This document shows positions 1 through 9,385 of a DNA stretch of 64,000 nt, piece after piece. The DNA is from Lysobacter sp. (GTDB taxonomy: Bacteria > Pseudomonadota > Gammaproteobacteria > Xanthomonadales > Xanthomonadaceae). The notes beneath the pieces are model-generated. The model was not told where the DNA came from and made no database searches. It worked only from the letters and a program-made list of their open reading frames with translations. Position numbers and translations under genes: made by a program. How positions within the stretch are numbered: the first letter of the stretch is position 1; every line of letters starts with the position of its first letter. The stretch lies in the NCBI GenBank assembly GCA_019634715.1, contig JAHCAU010000001.1, positions 1 through 64,000 of the forward strand. Reading direction: 5' to 3'.

Positions 1-10
1 CGCGAGGCGC

Positions 11-790
11 TTAGCGACCGCCGCTGACCGTCAGCACCTCGCCGGTCACGTAGGACGCGGCCGGCGACAGCAGCCACACGATCGCCTGCGCCACCTCGTC
101 GGCCGTGCCGGGGCGCCGCATCGGGATGACCTCGGCCGACTTGAAGGCGCGTTGCGCGTCGCCGCTGTCGGTGTGGATTTCGGTATCGATGATGCCCGGG
201 CGCACGGCATTCACGCGCACACCCTCGGTGGCCACCTCGCGCGCCAGGCCCAGCGTGAAAGCATCGATCGCACCTTTGGCCGAGGCGTAGTCCACATACA
301 TGGCCGGCGCACCGGGGGTGGCGGCCCCGCTGGAGAGGTTGACGATCGCGCCGCCCGCGCCGCCGTGGCGTGTGCTCATGGCCTTGACGGCCTCGCGTGC
401 GCAGATCCAGCTGCCCAGCACGTTCACCGCCAGCATGCGCTGCCAGCGTGCGGTGTCCATTTCGTCCACGCGCGCCTTCATCGCAACGATGCCGGCGTTG
501 TTGACCAGGCCGCCGAGCGGGCCGAGCGACTGCTGCACCCGCGCGAACAGGGCCAGCACCTGGGCCTCGTCCGAGACGTCGGCCTGCACGGCGATGGCGC
601 GCCGGCCCAGGGCCTGCACGGCCTCGACCGCGGCCTGCGCGGCCTCGGCCTGGCGCCCGTAGTTGACCGCCACGTCCCAGCCCTCGCGCGCGGCGCGGCG
701 CGCGGTGGCGGCGCCGATGCCGCGGCTGGCGCCGGTCACGAGTGCGATGTCGCCTTGCAGCGGCTTGGTGTTCATGGTGTCGATGCTCAT
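11..790 (-). CDS. SDR family oxidoreductase, YgfF-like
   Basis: A 259-residue short-chain dehydrogenase/reductase expected to use NAD(P)H in the cytoplasm. The Rossmann motif TGASRGIG (residues 19-26), the NNAG motif, the YASAK catalytic pair and a C-terminal TGE-x-L-x-V-x-GG region are all present. The sequence follows E. coli YgfF (for example GAIVNLSS, RVNAVRPGIIDTE and EVAQAIVWLLS) more closely than FabG. It lies 43 bp downstream of fabD, where many bacteria have fabG, so a link to fatty-acid metabolism is possible, but position alone does not make it FabG. The substrate is unknown. A start at 775 (MNTKPLQ) is equally plausible, as neither start has a clear ribosome site. Confidence 0.85.
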   Translation of the reverse strand: MSIDTMNTKPLQGDIALVTGASRGIGAATARRAAREGWDVAVNYGRQAEAAQAAVEAVQALGRRAIAVQADVSDEAQVLALFARVQQSLGPLGGLVNNAGIVAMKARVDEMDTARWQRMLAVNVLGSWICAREAVKAMSTRHGGAGGAIVNLSSGAATPGAPAMYVDYASAKGAIDAFTLGLAREVATEGVRVNAVRPGIIDTEIHTDSGDAQRAFKSAEVIPMRRPGTADEVAQAIVWLLSPAASYVTGEVLTVSGGR

Positions 791-833
791 GTCGGGAACG
801 GTGGGGTGCGCGCCGCGGCGGACGCGCCCTGGC

Positions 834-1790
834 TCATCGCCAGGCGTCGAGTGCGGCCTCGAAATCGCCGACGGTGCCCAGCGCGCGATTCTCGATCGCC
901 TTCTCGATGCGCTTGTTGAGGCCGCCGAGCACCTTGCCCGGCCCGCATTCGGCGGCGCGGGTCACGCCGCGCGCGGCCAGCGCCTGGACGCAGTCGGTCC
1001 ATCGCACCGGGAGATAGAGCTGGCGCACCAGCGCGTCGCGGATGGCCTGGATGCCGTCGTGCACTTCGGCATCGACGTTCTGCACCACCGGGATCGACGG
1101 TTCGCGCCAGTCCAGGCCGTGCATGGCTTCGGCGAGCCGGTTGGCGGCATCGCGCATCAGCGGCGTGTGCGAAGGCACGCTGACCGCGAGGCGAGCGACC
1201 TTGCGCGCGCCGCGCTCGGTCAGCAGCGCCGAGGCGCGCTCGACCGCTGCGGCATGGCCGCCGATGACGACCTGGCCCGGCGAATTGAAATTGGCGGGCA
1301 CCACCACCTCGCTGCCGGAGGCTTCCTCGCAGGCGGCGCGCACGATGTCGTCCTCGACGCCGAGCACGGCGGCCATGGCACCGCTGCCTGCCGGCGCGGC
1401 GTCCTGCATCAGCTGGCCGCGGATGCGGACCAGGTGCGCGGCTTCGCGCAGCGACAGCGCGCCGGCGGCGACCAGGGCGCTGTACTCGCCCAGGCTGTGT
1501 CCGGCCAGCACGACGGGCATCGCACCACCCTGCGACTGCCACAACCGCCATACGGCGACGCCGGCGGCCAGCAGCGCGGGCTGGGTGAACTCGGTGCGGT
1601 TGAGCTGCTCCTCGGGGCCGCCCTGCGACAGGGCCCAGAGGTCCACGCCGGCGCCGTCGGAGGCTTCCTGGAAGGCGTCGCGGATCAGTCCATGGCGTTC
1701 GGACAACTCGGCCAGCATGCCGACGGACTGGGAACCCTGTCCGGGGAACACGAAGGCCAGTGTCGGATCGGTCGTGGCGACTGCAGTCAC
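834..1790 (-). CDS. fabD: Malonyl-CoA:ACP transacylase
   Basis: FabD moves the malonyl group from CoA to acyl carrier protein, supplying the extender unit of fatty-acid synthesis. The 318-residue length is normal. The N-terminal FPGQGSQ loop, the nucleophile motif GHSLGEY (Ser99) and the catalytic histidine region SVPSHTPLM near residue 207 are intact. The start is GTG at 1790 (VTAVATT). It follows fabH in the same direction after a gap of about 290 bp, so it may have its own promoter. Confidence 0.95.
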   Translation of the reverse strand: MTAVATTDPTLAFVFPGQGSQSVGMLAELSERHGLIRDAFQEASDGAGVDLWALSQGGPEEQLNRTEFTQPALLAAGVAVWRLWQSQGGAMPVVLAGHSLGEYSALVAAGALSLREAAHLVRIRGQLMQDAAPAGSGAMAAVLGVEDDIVRAACEEASGSEVVVPANFNSPGQVVIGGHAAAVERASALLTERGARKVARLAVSVPSHTPLMRDAANRLAEAMHGLDWREPSIPVVQNVDAEVHDGIQAIRDALVRQLYLPVRWTDCVQALAARGVTRAAECGPGKVLGGLNKRIEKAIENRALGTVGDFEAALDAWR

Positions 1791-2083
1791 GCGGGGGTCC
1801 AGCTCGAAACGGGACGGCGATGATACGGTCGAAACCCCCGGTCTGTCTGTACGAGGGCGTATGCGGGGATTCGGGATTGGGACGTGCGCGAAGCGCGGGC
1901 CGTCACTCCGAAGCCGGCGTTATCGGAAGAGGCGCCAGCCGCCGATCGCCCTGACCCATCCTGGACACCATAGAAAAAGGGCCCGCCGTTTGGCGAGCCC
2001 TCGTCATCGTACGCAGGCATCGGACTCCTCCCACGGACTCGATGAAAGATCCGATTGCCGAATCCCCAATCCCGACTCCCGGC
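1791..2083. other. fabH-fabD spacer with dispersed repeats
   Basis: No gene is seen here. The stretch carries two facing copies of a GGGATT/AATCCC-type short repeat (about 1863-1880 and 2059-2076). This kind of dispersed repeat is common in xanthomonad genomes. A GC-rich hairpin-like segment with an A-run lies near 1972-2005. Confidence 0.4.
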
Positions 2084-3079
2084 TCAATAGCGCAGCAGCG
2101 CCGAGCCCCAGGTGAAGCCGCCGCCGAAGGCCTCCAGCAGCAGCAGCTGGCCGCGCTGCACCTTGCCCGAGCGCACCGCCAGGTCCAGCGCCAGGGGCAC
2201 CGAGCCGGCCGAGGTGTTGCCGTGCTTGTCGACGGTGACGATGACACGCTCCATCGGCATGTCCAGGCGCTTGGCCGTGGCCTCGATGATGCGCAGGTTG
2301 GCCTGGTGCGGGATCAGCCAGTCGATGTCGTGGCGATCGAGGTCGTTGGCTTCGAGGGTCTCCTCGACCACCGAGTCCAGCGCCTTGACCGCATGCTTGA
2401 AGACTTCGTTGCCGGTCATCAGCACGCGCACGCCGGCATTGGGTTCATCGGGCTTGAAGCCGGCCGAGACGCCGACCGGGTTCCACAGCAGCTCCTTCTT
2501 GCCACCGTCGGCGTGCAGGTGGGTGCTGAGCACGCCGGTCTCTTCATCGGCCTTGAGCACCACCGCACCGGCACCGTCGCCGAACAGCACGCAGGTGCCG
2601 CGGTCGTTCCAGTCGAGCATGCGCGTGAGGGTTTCCGCGCCGATCACCAGCGCCGTCCTCACCGCGCCGGAGCGGATGAACTTGTCGGCGACGGTCAGCG
2701 CATAGATGAAGCCCGAGCAGGCGGCATTGACGTCGAACGCGGCGCAGCCTTCGGCGCCCAGGCGATGCTGGATGAGGCAGGCGGTGGACGGGAAGATCAG
2801 GTCGGGCGTGGTCGTGCCGACGACGATCAGTTCGATCTCCGACGGCTGCACGCCGGCGGCTTCGAGGGCGCGCAGCGCGGCCTGGTAGCCGAGTTCGGAG
2901 GTGGTTTCCTCCGCGGAGGCGACATGGCGCTGGCGGATGCCGGTGCGGGTCGCGATCCATTCGTCGCTGGTATCGACGATCTTCGCGAGATCGTCGTTGG
3001 TCACCACCTTGGCCGGCAGATGGCTGCCGGTGCCCGCGATGCGCGCGTAGACCTGCTTGCTTGAAACGACTGTGCTCAT
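2084..3079 (-). CDS. fabH: Beta-ketoacyl-ACP synthase III
   Basis: KASIII condenses acetyl-CoA with malonyl-ACP to start type II fatty-acid synthesis. With the ATG at 3079 the product is 331 residues. The catalytic triad is present: Cys121 in DVNAACSGF, His in [11 protein letters not shown], and Asn in [13 protein letters not shown]. An upstream in-frame start at 3103 would add eight residues not typical of the family. The E. coli order is yceD-rpmF-plsX-fabH-fabD. Here plsX is absent and fabH follows rpmF directly after about 180 bp. Confidence 0.95.
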   Translation of the reverse strand: MSTVVSSKQVYARIAGTGSHLPAKVVTNDDLAKIVDTSDEWIATRTGIRQRHVASAEETTSELGYQAALRALEAAGVQPSEIELIVVGTTTPDLIFPSTACLIQHRLGAEGCAAFDVNAACSGFIYALTVADKFIRSGAVRTALVIGAETLTRMLDWNDRGTCVLFGDGAGAVVLKADEETGVLSTHLHADGGKKELLWNPVGVSAGFKPDEPNAGVRVLMTGNEVFKHAVKALDSVVEETLEANDLDRHDIDWLIPHQANLRIIEATAKRLDMPMERVIVTVDKHGNTSAGSVPLALDLAVRSGKVQRGQLLLLEAFGGGFTWGSALLRY

Positions 3080-3259
3080 GTCCGCCCTGTCACGCCTGCC
3101 CATTCAGAGCACCGCCGTGTTCGCGCAGTCCAGCACGACGGCGGTGACGCCCCGGTCCGACGCGCCCGATCCGGATGCGCGAACCACAAAAACAGCCGCG
3201 CCGCGCGAACGGGTCGCGCGGCACGGATATCGCTGCCGGCGCCGGGGCGCCGGACGGCA

Positions 3260-3454
3260 TCATTCTTCGTCGGCGACCTTGGTCTTCGGCGCGATCACCT
3301 GGCGGCCGCGGTAGTAGCCGTCCTTGGTGATGTGGTGGCGCAGGTGGATCTCGCCCGAGGTCGGATCGGTGGCGAGCTGCTTGGCGGTCAGCGCATCGTG
3401 CGAACGACGCTGGCCACGACGGGACGGGGTGACGCGGGATTTCTGCACAGCCAT
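3260..3454 (-). CDS. rpmF: 50S ribosomal protein L32
   Basis: A 64-residue L32 protein with the conserved start [20 protein letters not shown], followed by [17 protein letters not shown]. The zinc-binding cysteines seen in some L32 proteins are absent, so this is the Zn-independent (C-minus) form. It lies between yceD and fabH as in many proteobacteria, which links ribosome and fatty-acid gene expression. Confidence 0.96.
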   Translation of the reverse strand: MAVQKSRVTPSRRGQRRSHDALTAKQLATDPTSGEIHLRHHITKDGYYRGRQVIAPKTKVADEE

Positions 3455-3589
3455 GGGAATTGCTCCAACGTGATACGCGAATGTGTGGTCGGTGGCGGAA
3501 CGCTGCGCGGACGCGCGTTCCCGTGTTTCATTTGTTTCGTCCGGATCGATCCTTGCGGGACGATTCGTTCGATCCAGTGTTCGTTCAAC

Positions 3590-4105
3590 TCAGGTTTTCT
3601 TGAGCGAGGCCAGCGCCGCGAACGGGTTGGCGACCGCTTCCTCTTCCGCCGTCGCGGCCCAGTCGCGCTCGACCGCTTCGCTGCCCGGCACAGCCGGCAC
3701 CAGCGGCACGGCGAGGATCAACTCGTCCTCGACCAGGTCCGCCGGCCGCATCGCGCCATCGGCGTCGACCTCCAGCGCTTCATAACCCGGCAGCAGCGAC
3801 GCATCGACGGTGTCGTCGCTGGCGTCGCGCACGAGCGCGAACCGCTGGTCGATGACGACCGGAAGCACGAACCGTTGCAACGTGCGCTGGCAGACCAGCG
3901 GCAATCCGGCTTCGACCCGCAGCGCCGCGAACGGCACCTGCAACGCATCGTGGCCGAATTCGAGGGTGAAGCGGGCTTCTCCCTCGGTATCGGCCAGCAG
4001 ATCGCGGAGGCGGGCCATCGCGGCGAGCGGCAGGCGCCCGTCGAAACAGCGCCGCGCTGCCACCATGCGCCAAGCGTCCAGTACGTCGGGCACTTCAGCG
4101 GACAT
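3590..4105 (-). CDS. yceD: YceD/DUF177 family protein
   Basis: A 171-residue acidic protein of the YceD (DUF177) family, encoded just upstream of rpmF as in E. coli. The family is linked to large ribosomal RNA accumulation, and its exact activity is not firmly known. The C-terminal signature VEDELILAVPLVP and the ending ANPFAALASLKKT are typical. The reading frame stays open further upstream, but the ATG at 4105 (MSAEVPDVLDAW) gives the normal family length. An rpmF-yceD transcript is likely. Confidence 0.88.
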   Translation of the reverse strand: MSAEVPDVLDAWRMVAARRCFDGRLPLAAMARLRDLLADTEGEARFTLEFGHDALQVPFAALRVEAGLPLVCQRTLQRFVLPVVIDQRFALVRDASDDTVDASLLPGYEALEVDADGAMRPADLVEDELILAVPLVPAVPGSEAVERDWAATAEEEAVANPFAALASLKKT

Positions 4106-4226
4106 AAGACGCGAAATGGTAGGGGCCGGGGGTGCCCCTGTCAAACCCGGGGTCCCGGTCCCGGCGGCGATTTGCCGCCGGCATCGGCAGGCGGCAGACT
4201 GTCGTCCCCGTCTCCGGGCCAGCCGT

Positions 4227-4604
4227 GTGACCGCCTTCTCTTTTCCTGTCGTCAGCGCCGTGCTCGCGGGCGTCATCGTGATCGGCCTGGGCCTGGTCTG
4301 GTGGCTGTCGCGCCGGGTCGATCCCCGCCAGCGGGCCGTGACCGAGCTGCTGGACGCCGCAGATGCGCTCGAATCGCGCCTGCGCACCGCCCGTGCAGAG
4401 ATCGAATCGATCACCGGCGACGAGGACGACAGCGTCCGCACCGCCCTGCAGGAAATGCTGCGCCAGCGGCTGTGGCTGCAGCAGCACGGCGCGACCGCCT
4501 CGCTGCGGACGCTCAAGGACATGCGCAGCTCGCTCGACCAGGCCCGGCACCGGATCGACCAGCAACTGGTCCTGGTGCAGCAGGCCCGCGGCCCGCAGGC
4601 CTGA
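4227..4604 (+). CDS. Small membrane-anchored coiled-coil protein
   Basis: I do not recognise this 125-residue protein. From the GTG at 4227 it has one N-terminal membrane segment (residues about 5-27, ending in WWLSRR) and then a long charged helical region rich in Leu, Arg, Glu and Gln that probably forms a coiled coil. It is divergent from yceD (121 bp between starts) and precedes maf in the same direction. A role at the inner membrane is likely; nothing more can be said. Confidence 0.6.
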   Translation: MTAFSFPVVSAVLAGVIVIGLGLVWWLSRRVDPRQRAVTELLDAADALESRLRTARAEIESITGDEDDSVRTALQEMLRQRLWLQQHGATASLRTLKDMRSSLDQARHRIDQQLVLVQQARGPQA

Positions 4605-4615
4605 TCCACGCCACC

Positions 4616-4677
4616 GATCACCTCACGATCACCTCACGATCACCTCACGATCACCTCACGATCACCTCACGATCACC
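4616..4677. repeat. 11-bp tandem repeat (5.6 copies)
   Basis: The unit GATCACCTCAC is repeated five full times plus seven bases without mismatch, between the 125-residue membrane protein gene and maf. The array ends 9 bp before the maf ATG. The period is close to one DNA helical turn, and each unit holds a GATC. It could change copy number by slippage, and it replaces any ordinary ribosome site for maf. Confidence 0.9.
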
Positions 4678-4686
4678 GTCCGCCCC

Positions 4687-5265
4687 ATGCCCCGACTGAT
4701 CCTCGCCTCCACCTCGGCCTACCGCCGGGCCCTGCTCGAACGCCTGGGCCTGCCCTTCGACACCGCACGCCCCGACGTCGACGAGCCCCCGCTGTCCGAC
4801 GAAACGCCGCAGGCCCTCGCCGTGCGCCTGGCCCGCGCCAAGGCCGAGGCGGTGCTCGATCCAGGCCAGCCCGACACCTGGGTGATCGGCTCGGACCAGG
4901 TCGCCGAACTCGACGAGGAACCGCTGGGCAAACCCGGCAGCGCGGCGCGCGCCGAGGCGCAGCTGCGGGCGATGTCCGGGCGCGAGGTGCGCTTCCTCAC
5001 CGCCGTGTGCCTGGCCGGCCCCGGCGGCCGCCGGCTGGAGGCGCTGGACGTGACCACGGTGCATTTCCGCCCCCTGTCGAACGGCGAGATCGCCCGCTAC
5101 GTCGACCGCGAGCGCCCGCTGGACTGCGCCGGCAGCTTCAAGTCCGAAGGTCTGGGCATCACCCTGTTCGAGGCGGTCGAGAACCGGGACCCGACCGCGC
5201 TGATCGGCCTGCCGCTGATCGCCACCGCCCGACTGCTGCGCGAGGCGGGGTTCGTGGCGCCGTGA
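4687..5265 (+). CDS. Maf-like nucleotide pyrophosphatase (YceF type)
   Basis: A 192-residue Maf/HAM1-superfamily protein. Maf proteins hydrolyse noncanonical nucleoside triphosphates, and the YceF branch prefers 7-methyl-GTP. The N-terminal motif LILASTSAYRR and the core SDQVAELDEEPLGKP are present, as is the C-terminal DCAGSFKSEGLGITLFE region. E. coli yceF also sits beside yceD-rpmF, which favours YceF over YhdE. The ATG at 4687 follows directly after an 11-bp tandem array. Confidence 0.9.
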   Translation: MPRLILASTSAYRRALLERLGLPFDTARPDVDEPPLSDETPQALAVRLARAKAEAVLDPGQPDTWVIGSDQVAELDEEPLGKPGSAARAEAQLRAMSGREVRFLTAVCLAGPGGRRLEALDVTTVHFRPLSNGEIARYVDRERPLDCAGSFKSEGLGITLFEAVENRDPTALIGLPLIATARLLREAGFVAP

Positions 5266-5300
5266 TCGTGGGCAACGGCACCACATCGGACGCGCTTTCG

Positions 5301-5375
5301 TAGGAGGGCCTTCAGGCCCGAGCTTTTGAATTGCTTGCAAAGCCCGTGAAGAGCTCGGGCCTGAAGGCCCTCCTA
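5301..5375. repeat. Perfect 24-bp inverted repeat (REP-like)
   Basis: Positions 5301-5324 and 5352-5375 are exact reverse complements, beginning TAGGAGGGCCTTCAGGCCCG, with a 27-bp AT-richer loop. This is the dispersed GTAGGAGGGCCTTCAGGCCC-type REP palindrome of xanthomonads. It lies between the convergent maf and glycosyltransferase genes and could also act as a bidirectional terminator or mRNA stabiliser. Confidence 0.85.
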
Positions 5376-5471
5376 CAAGACGATCTCGGCTCCGGAAACG
5401 GGGCAGCGGATCTTCGATCCGCTCTACAGGGAGGCATCACCCGCAATTCGGGCATCACCGCAACTCGGGTG

Positions 5472-7358
5472 TCAGCGCAGCTCGATGATCTGCGACGGCC
5501 AGTCCTCGATGCTGCCGTCGCGGCCGTGCAGGCGCAGGCCGAGACGATAGCGACCAGGCGCGCGGTCGCCGAGATCGATCCAGACATCGAAGCCGACGTT
5601 CGGCTGCTGCGGGTCGGTGGAGCCGCCTTCGCGCCATTTCGACCAGAAACCGACGACCTCGGGCCGGGCGATGCCGTACACCGGCTGCGACACGACCTCG
5701 CCGTCGACCAGCGCTTCGACCTTCGCCAGCCCCACGCCGTCCTTGAACGCCCAGCCGCGCAGTTCGAAGCGGCGCGGCACCGGGCCGTCGCCGGCGGGCA
5801 GGTCGATCCAGGCCATGGCTGGCGTCGTGCACGGGCCGGCGGCACGACGCGGCGGCAAGCGGAACAACAGGAAGCGCTGGCGGCCGTGGTCGATGTCGAG
5901 CACGCGCGGCGGCGGCAGCGGACCGACCATGGCGCAGAGGTCGTGGTAGCGGCGCAGCAGTTGACGATATTCGACGTCGCTGGCACCGACGACCAGCAGC
6001 ACCGGCGCCTCGCCGAGCGTGGCGCGGTCGCGCACGAGCAGGTTCCACAGGGCGAGCTGCGGCGCACGGCCGTGGTGCGCATTGAGCGGATGGTCCAGCA
6101 CCGGGATGCGGGCATCGCCGAGCGAAAAGCCGAGTTCGGCACCGATCTTGAAGTTGTCGGCCAGCAGGCGCGTGCCCGCCGGCATCGCCGCGCGCTCGGC
6201 CTTCACCGCCTCGGCCAGTGCGTCCCAGCCGGCGAAATTCGATGGATAGGCCTTGCCGTCGGCCAGTTGCGCGCGCAGCGCGGGCGCGGCGGCGATGGCG
6301 TAGTAGCCCAGGCCGGCCACCAGCCCGGCGCCCGCCAAAATCCAGGCCAGGCGACGCCAGACCGGTCGCCAGCCGGCGAGCACCGGCGCGGCCAGCGGCA
6401 GCAGCGCGAGATAGGCCGGCAGCGTCCAGTGGAAACTCACCCGCTCGCTGTCGGCGAAGAAGCCCATTGCGAAGAAACCGGCGAACACCGCGACACCCGA
6501 CAACGAGAGATAGCGCACGGCGGCCGTGCGTCCCTCGCCCAGTCCGGCGATGCCACCGCGCAACAGCGCGACCAGCAGCAGCGGGCTGGCGAACGCCGCC
6601 TGCACGGCTAGGAACCGCCAGCCATCGGGATGGAAGGCCCAGGGGTGGCGGTCGACCAGCTGGAAGCGCAGGCCGGCATCGGCGTTGGCGAGGTTCCACG
6701 TCAGCAGCGGCAGCCAGGCCAGCGCGCCGATGGCGACGGCGCCCCAGACGCGGGCGTCGCGCAGCGCCGCCCGGCCTTCGCGCAGCCACAGCAGGGCGAG
6801 GAAGCCGACGCCGATCACCGCGACGAAGCGGTAGTGGGTCAGGCCACCGATCGCCAGGCCGGCGGCGAGCAGGCCGGCCGAGGTCCAGTCCACGCCGCGC
6901 AGCAGGCGGGTGCCGGCATCGAGGCACAGCACCGTCGCCAGCGCCAGCGGCACGTCGGGCAGGCCGAGCACGCCCAGCGTGCCGAGCAGCGGCAGCAGCA
7001 CCGCCAGCGACCCGGCCTGCCATGCCAGGCCGGAGCCGGCATGCGCCTCGCCGAGCTCGCGGCGGGCGATGCGCATGATCCACCACGGCAGCAGCGCGGC
7101 GATCAGCAGGAACGGCCAGCGCAGCGCGAACTCCGAGTGCCCGGCGACGGTCTGACCCGCGCGCACCAGCCAGGCGGTGAAGCCCGGCAGGTCGGAATAG
7201 GCCCAGGCCGGATGCCGGCTTTCCTGCCAGTAGAAGGCTTCGTCGACGAACAGCGGCAGGCGCGCGGCCAGCACGCACTTGACCAGCAGCACGCCCGCCC
7301 AGAGCGCGATGAAAGTCGCCCTTGCCGATGTGATGGTCGGTGAATCCGTCTGCCGCAT
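5472..7358 (-). CDS. GT39-family membrane glycosyltransferase
   Basis: A 628-residue protein of the ArnT/PMT-like (GT-C, family 39) type, which transfers sugar from a polyprenyl-phosphate donor on the periplasmic side. After the first membrane helix comes the diagnostic acidic loop FVDEAFYWQES, then about ten further hydrophobic helices to residue about 370. A soluble C-terminal half of some 250 residues follows, longer than in the smallest family members. The acceptor (lipid A, protein or another glycan) is not evident. It is divergent from the moxR operon. Confidence 0.8.
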   Translation of the reverse strand: MRQTDSPTITSARATFIALWAGVLLVKCVLAARLPLFVDEAFYWQESRHPAWAYSDLPGFTAWLVRAGQTVAGHSEFALRWPFLLIAALLPWWIMRIARRELGEAHAGSGLAWQAGSLAVLLPLLGTLGVLGLPDVPLALATVLCLDAGTRLLRGVDWTSAGLLAAGLAIGGLTHYRFVAVIGVGFLALLWLREGRAALRDARVWGAVAIGALAWLPLLTWNLANADAGLRFQLVDRHPWAFHPDGWRFLAVQAAFASPLLLVALLRGGIAGLGEGRTAAVRYLSLSGVAVFAGFFAMGFFADSERVSFHWTLPAYLALLPLAAPVLAGWRPVWRRLAWILAGAGLVAGLGYYAIAAAPALRAQLADGKAYPSNFAGWDALAEAVKAERAAMPAGTRLLADNFKIGAELGFSLGDARIPVLDHPLNAHHGRAPQLALWNLLVRDRATLGEAPVLLVVGASDVEYRQLLRRYHDLCAMVGPLPPPRVLDIDHGRQRFLLFRLPPRRAAGPCTTPAMAWIDLPAGDGPVPRRFELRGWAFKDGVGLAKVEALVDGEVVSQPVYGIARPEVVGFWSKWREGGSTDPQQPNVGFDVWIDLGDRAPGRYRLGLRLHGRDGSIEDWPSQIIELR

Positions 7359-7461
7359 CGTCGCGTCGTCTCGTTACACTGCCGATTCAAGCCGCCCCTT
7401 CATGCAGACAGCCCCACACACCACCGGAGCACGCCTTGTCGACAGCCCTCGAGTGCCGCAC

Positions 7462-8388
<927 letters not shown>

Positions 8389-8407
8389 GCCGCCTGGCGC
8401 GACGCCG

Positions 8408-9385
8408 ATGAGTTCGTTCCTCGCCCGCCTCCGCCGCCGGATCGAAGCCCGTTCGGCGACCTGGGTCCGGCCGCGCGCACCGGAAACGCTGCCGGTGCGC
8501 TTCAACCGCCGGCGCATCTACGTGCTGCCCACCGGCTTCGGCCTGTTCTTCGCCGCGCTGCTCGCCGCGATGCTGCTCGGCGCGCTCAACTACAACAACA
8601 ATCCGGCGCTGCTGCTGGCGCTGCTGCTGGCCGGCGCGGCGCACACCGGGCTGTTCGCCGCGCACCTGCAGTTGTCGGGCCTGAGCATCACCGCGGTCGG
8701 CGCCGAGCCGGTGAGCGCCGGCAAGCCGCTGCAGCTGCGCGTGCACGCGCGCGCCGAGCCGGGGCGCGAGCGCCGCGGCCTGCGCGTGGCCTGCGGCGAG
8801 CATCGTGCGTCGCTGTCGCTGGACCAGGGCAGCGGCGAAGCGGTCATCGAACTGCCCACCCAGCGCCGCGGCTGGCTGGAACCCGGCCGCCTGCGGATCT
8901 GGACGACGCGCCCGCTGGGTCTGGTCGTGGCCTGGGGCTATGCCTGGCCCGACGCGCCCCTGCTGGTCTATCCGGCACCCGAGGCGCATGGCCCGCCGCT
9001 GCCCGAAGGCGGCGGCGACCGCGCGGTCGCGCGCGTGCATCCCAGCGGCGACGACGTGCACCACCTGCGCGCGTACCGGCGCGGCGACTCGCGACGCGCG
9101 ATCGCCTGGAAGCCCTCGGCGCGGCGCAACGAACTGCTGGTGCGCGAGTACGAACAGCCGATGGGCGCCGACATCGACCTCGACTGGAGCCAGCTCGGCC
9201 CCGTGCCCTACGAACAGCGCATCCGTCGCCTCGCGCGCTGGGTGGACGACGCCGAGCGCGGCGGCCGGCGTTATCGCCTGCTGCTGCCCGGGCAGCCGCC
9301 GCTCGGGCCTGCGCAGGGCGCGACCCACCGCCATGCCTGCCTCAAGGCGCTGGCGCTGATGCCGGAGGCCGGCGGCCATGGCTGA
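8408..9385 (+). CDS. DUF58 domain protein
   Basis: A 325-residue protein with two adjacent N-terminal membrane helices (about residues 37-80) and then a DUF58 domain. The core RVHPSGDDVHHLRAYRRGDSRRAIAWKPSARR matches the family RxYxxGDxxRxIxWKxSAR pattern. DUF58 proteins are encoded with MoxR ATPases and probably act as their membrane-bound partners. The gene overlaps the next by 8 bp, so the two are translationally coupled. Confidence 0.9.
   Translation: MSSFLARLRRRIEARSATWVRPRAPETLPVRFNRRRIYVLPTGFGLFFAALLAAMLLGALNYNNNPALLLALLLAGAAHTGLFAAHLQLSGLSITAVGAEPVSAGKPLQLRVHARAEPGRERRGLRVACGEHRASLSLDQGSGEAVIELPTQRRGWLEPGRLRIWTTRPLGLVVAWGYAWPDAPLLVYPAPEAHGPPLPEGGGDRAVARVHPSGDDVHHLRAYRRGDSRRAIAWKPSARRNELLVREYEQPMGADIDLDWSQLGPVPYEQRIRRLARWVDDAERGGRRYRLLLPGQPPLGPAQGATHRHACLKALALMPEAGGHG

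Noticed and set aside
11..790. Calling the SDR gene fabG from its place next to fabD
   Set aside because: The sequence follows YgfF-type SDRs; position alone is not enough.
4616..4677. Possible CRISPR-like array
   Set aside because: Units are 11 bp, contiguous and without spacers, so it is a simple tandem repeat.
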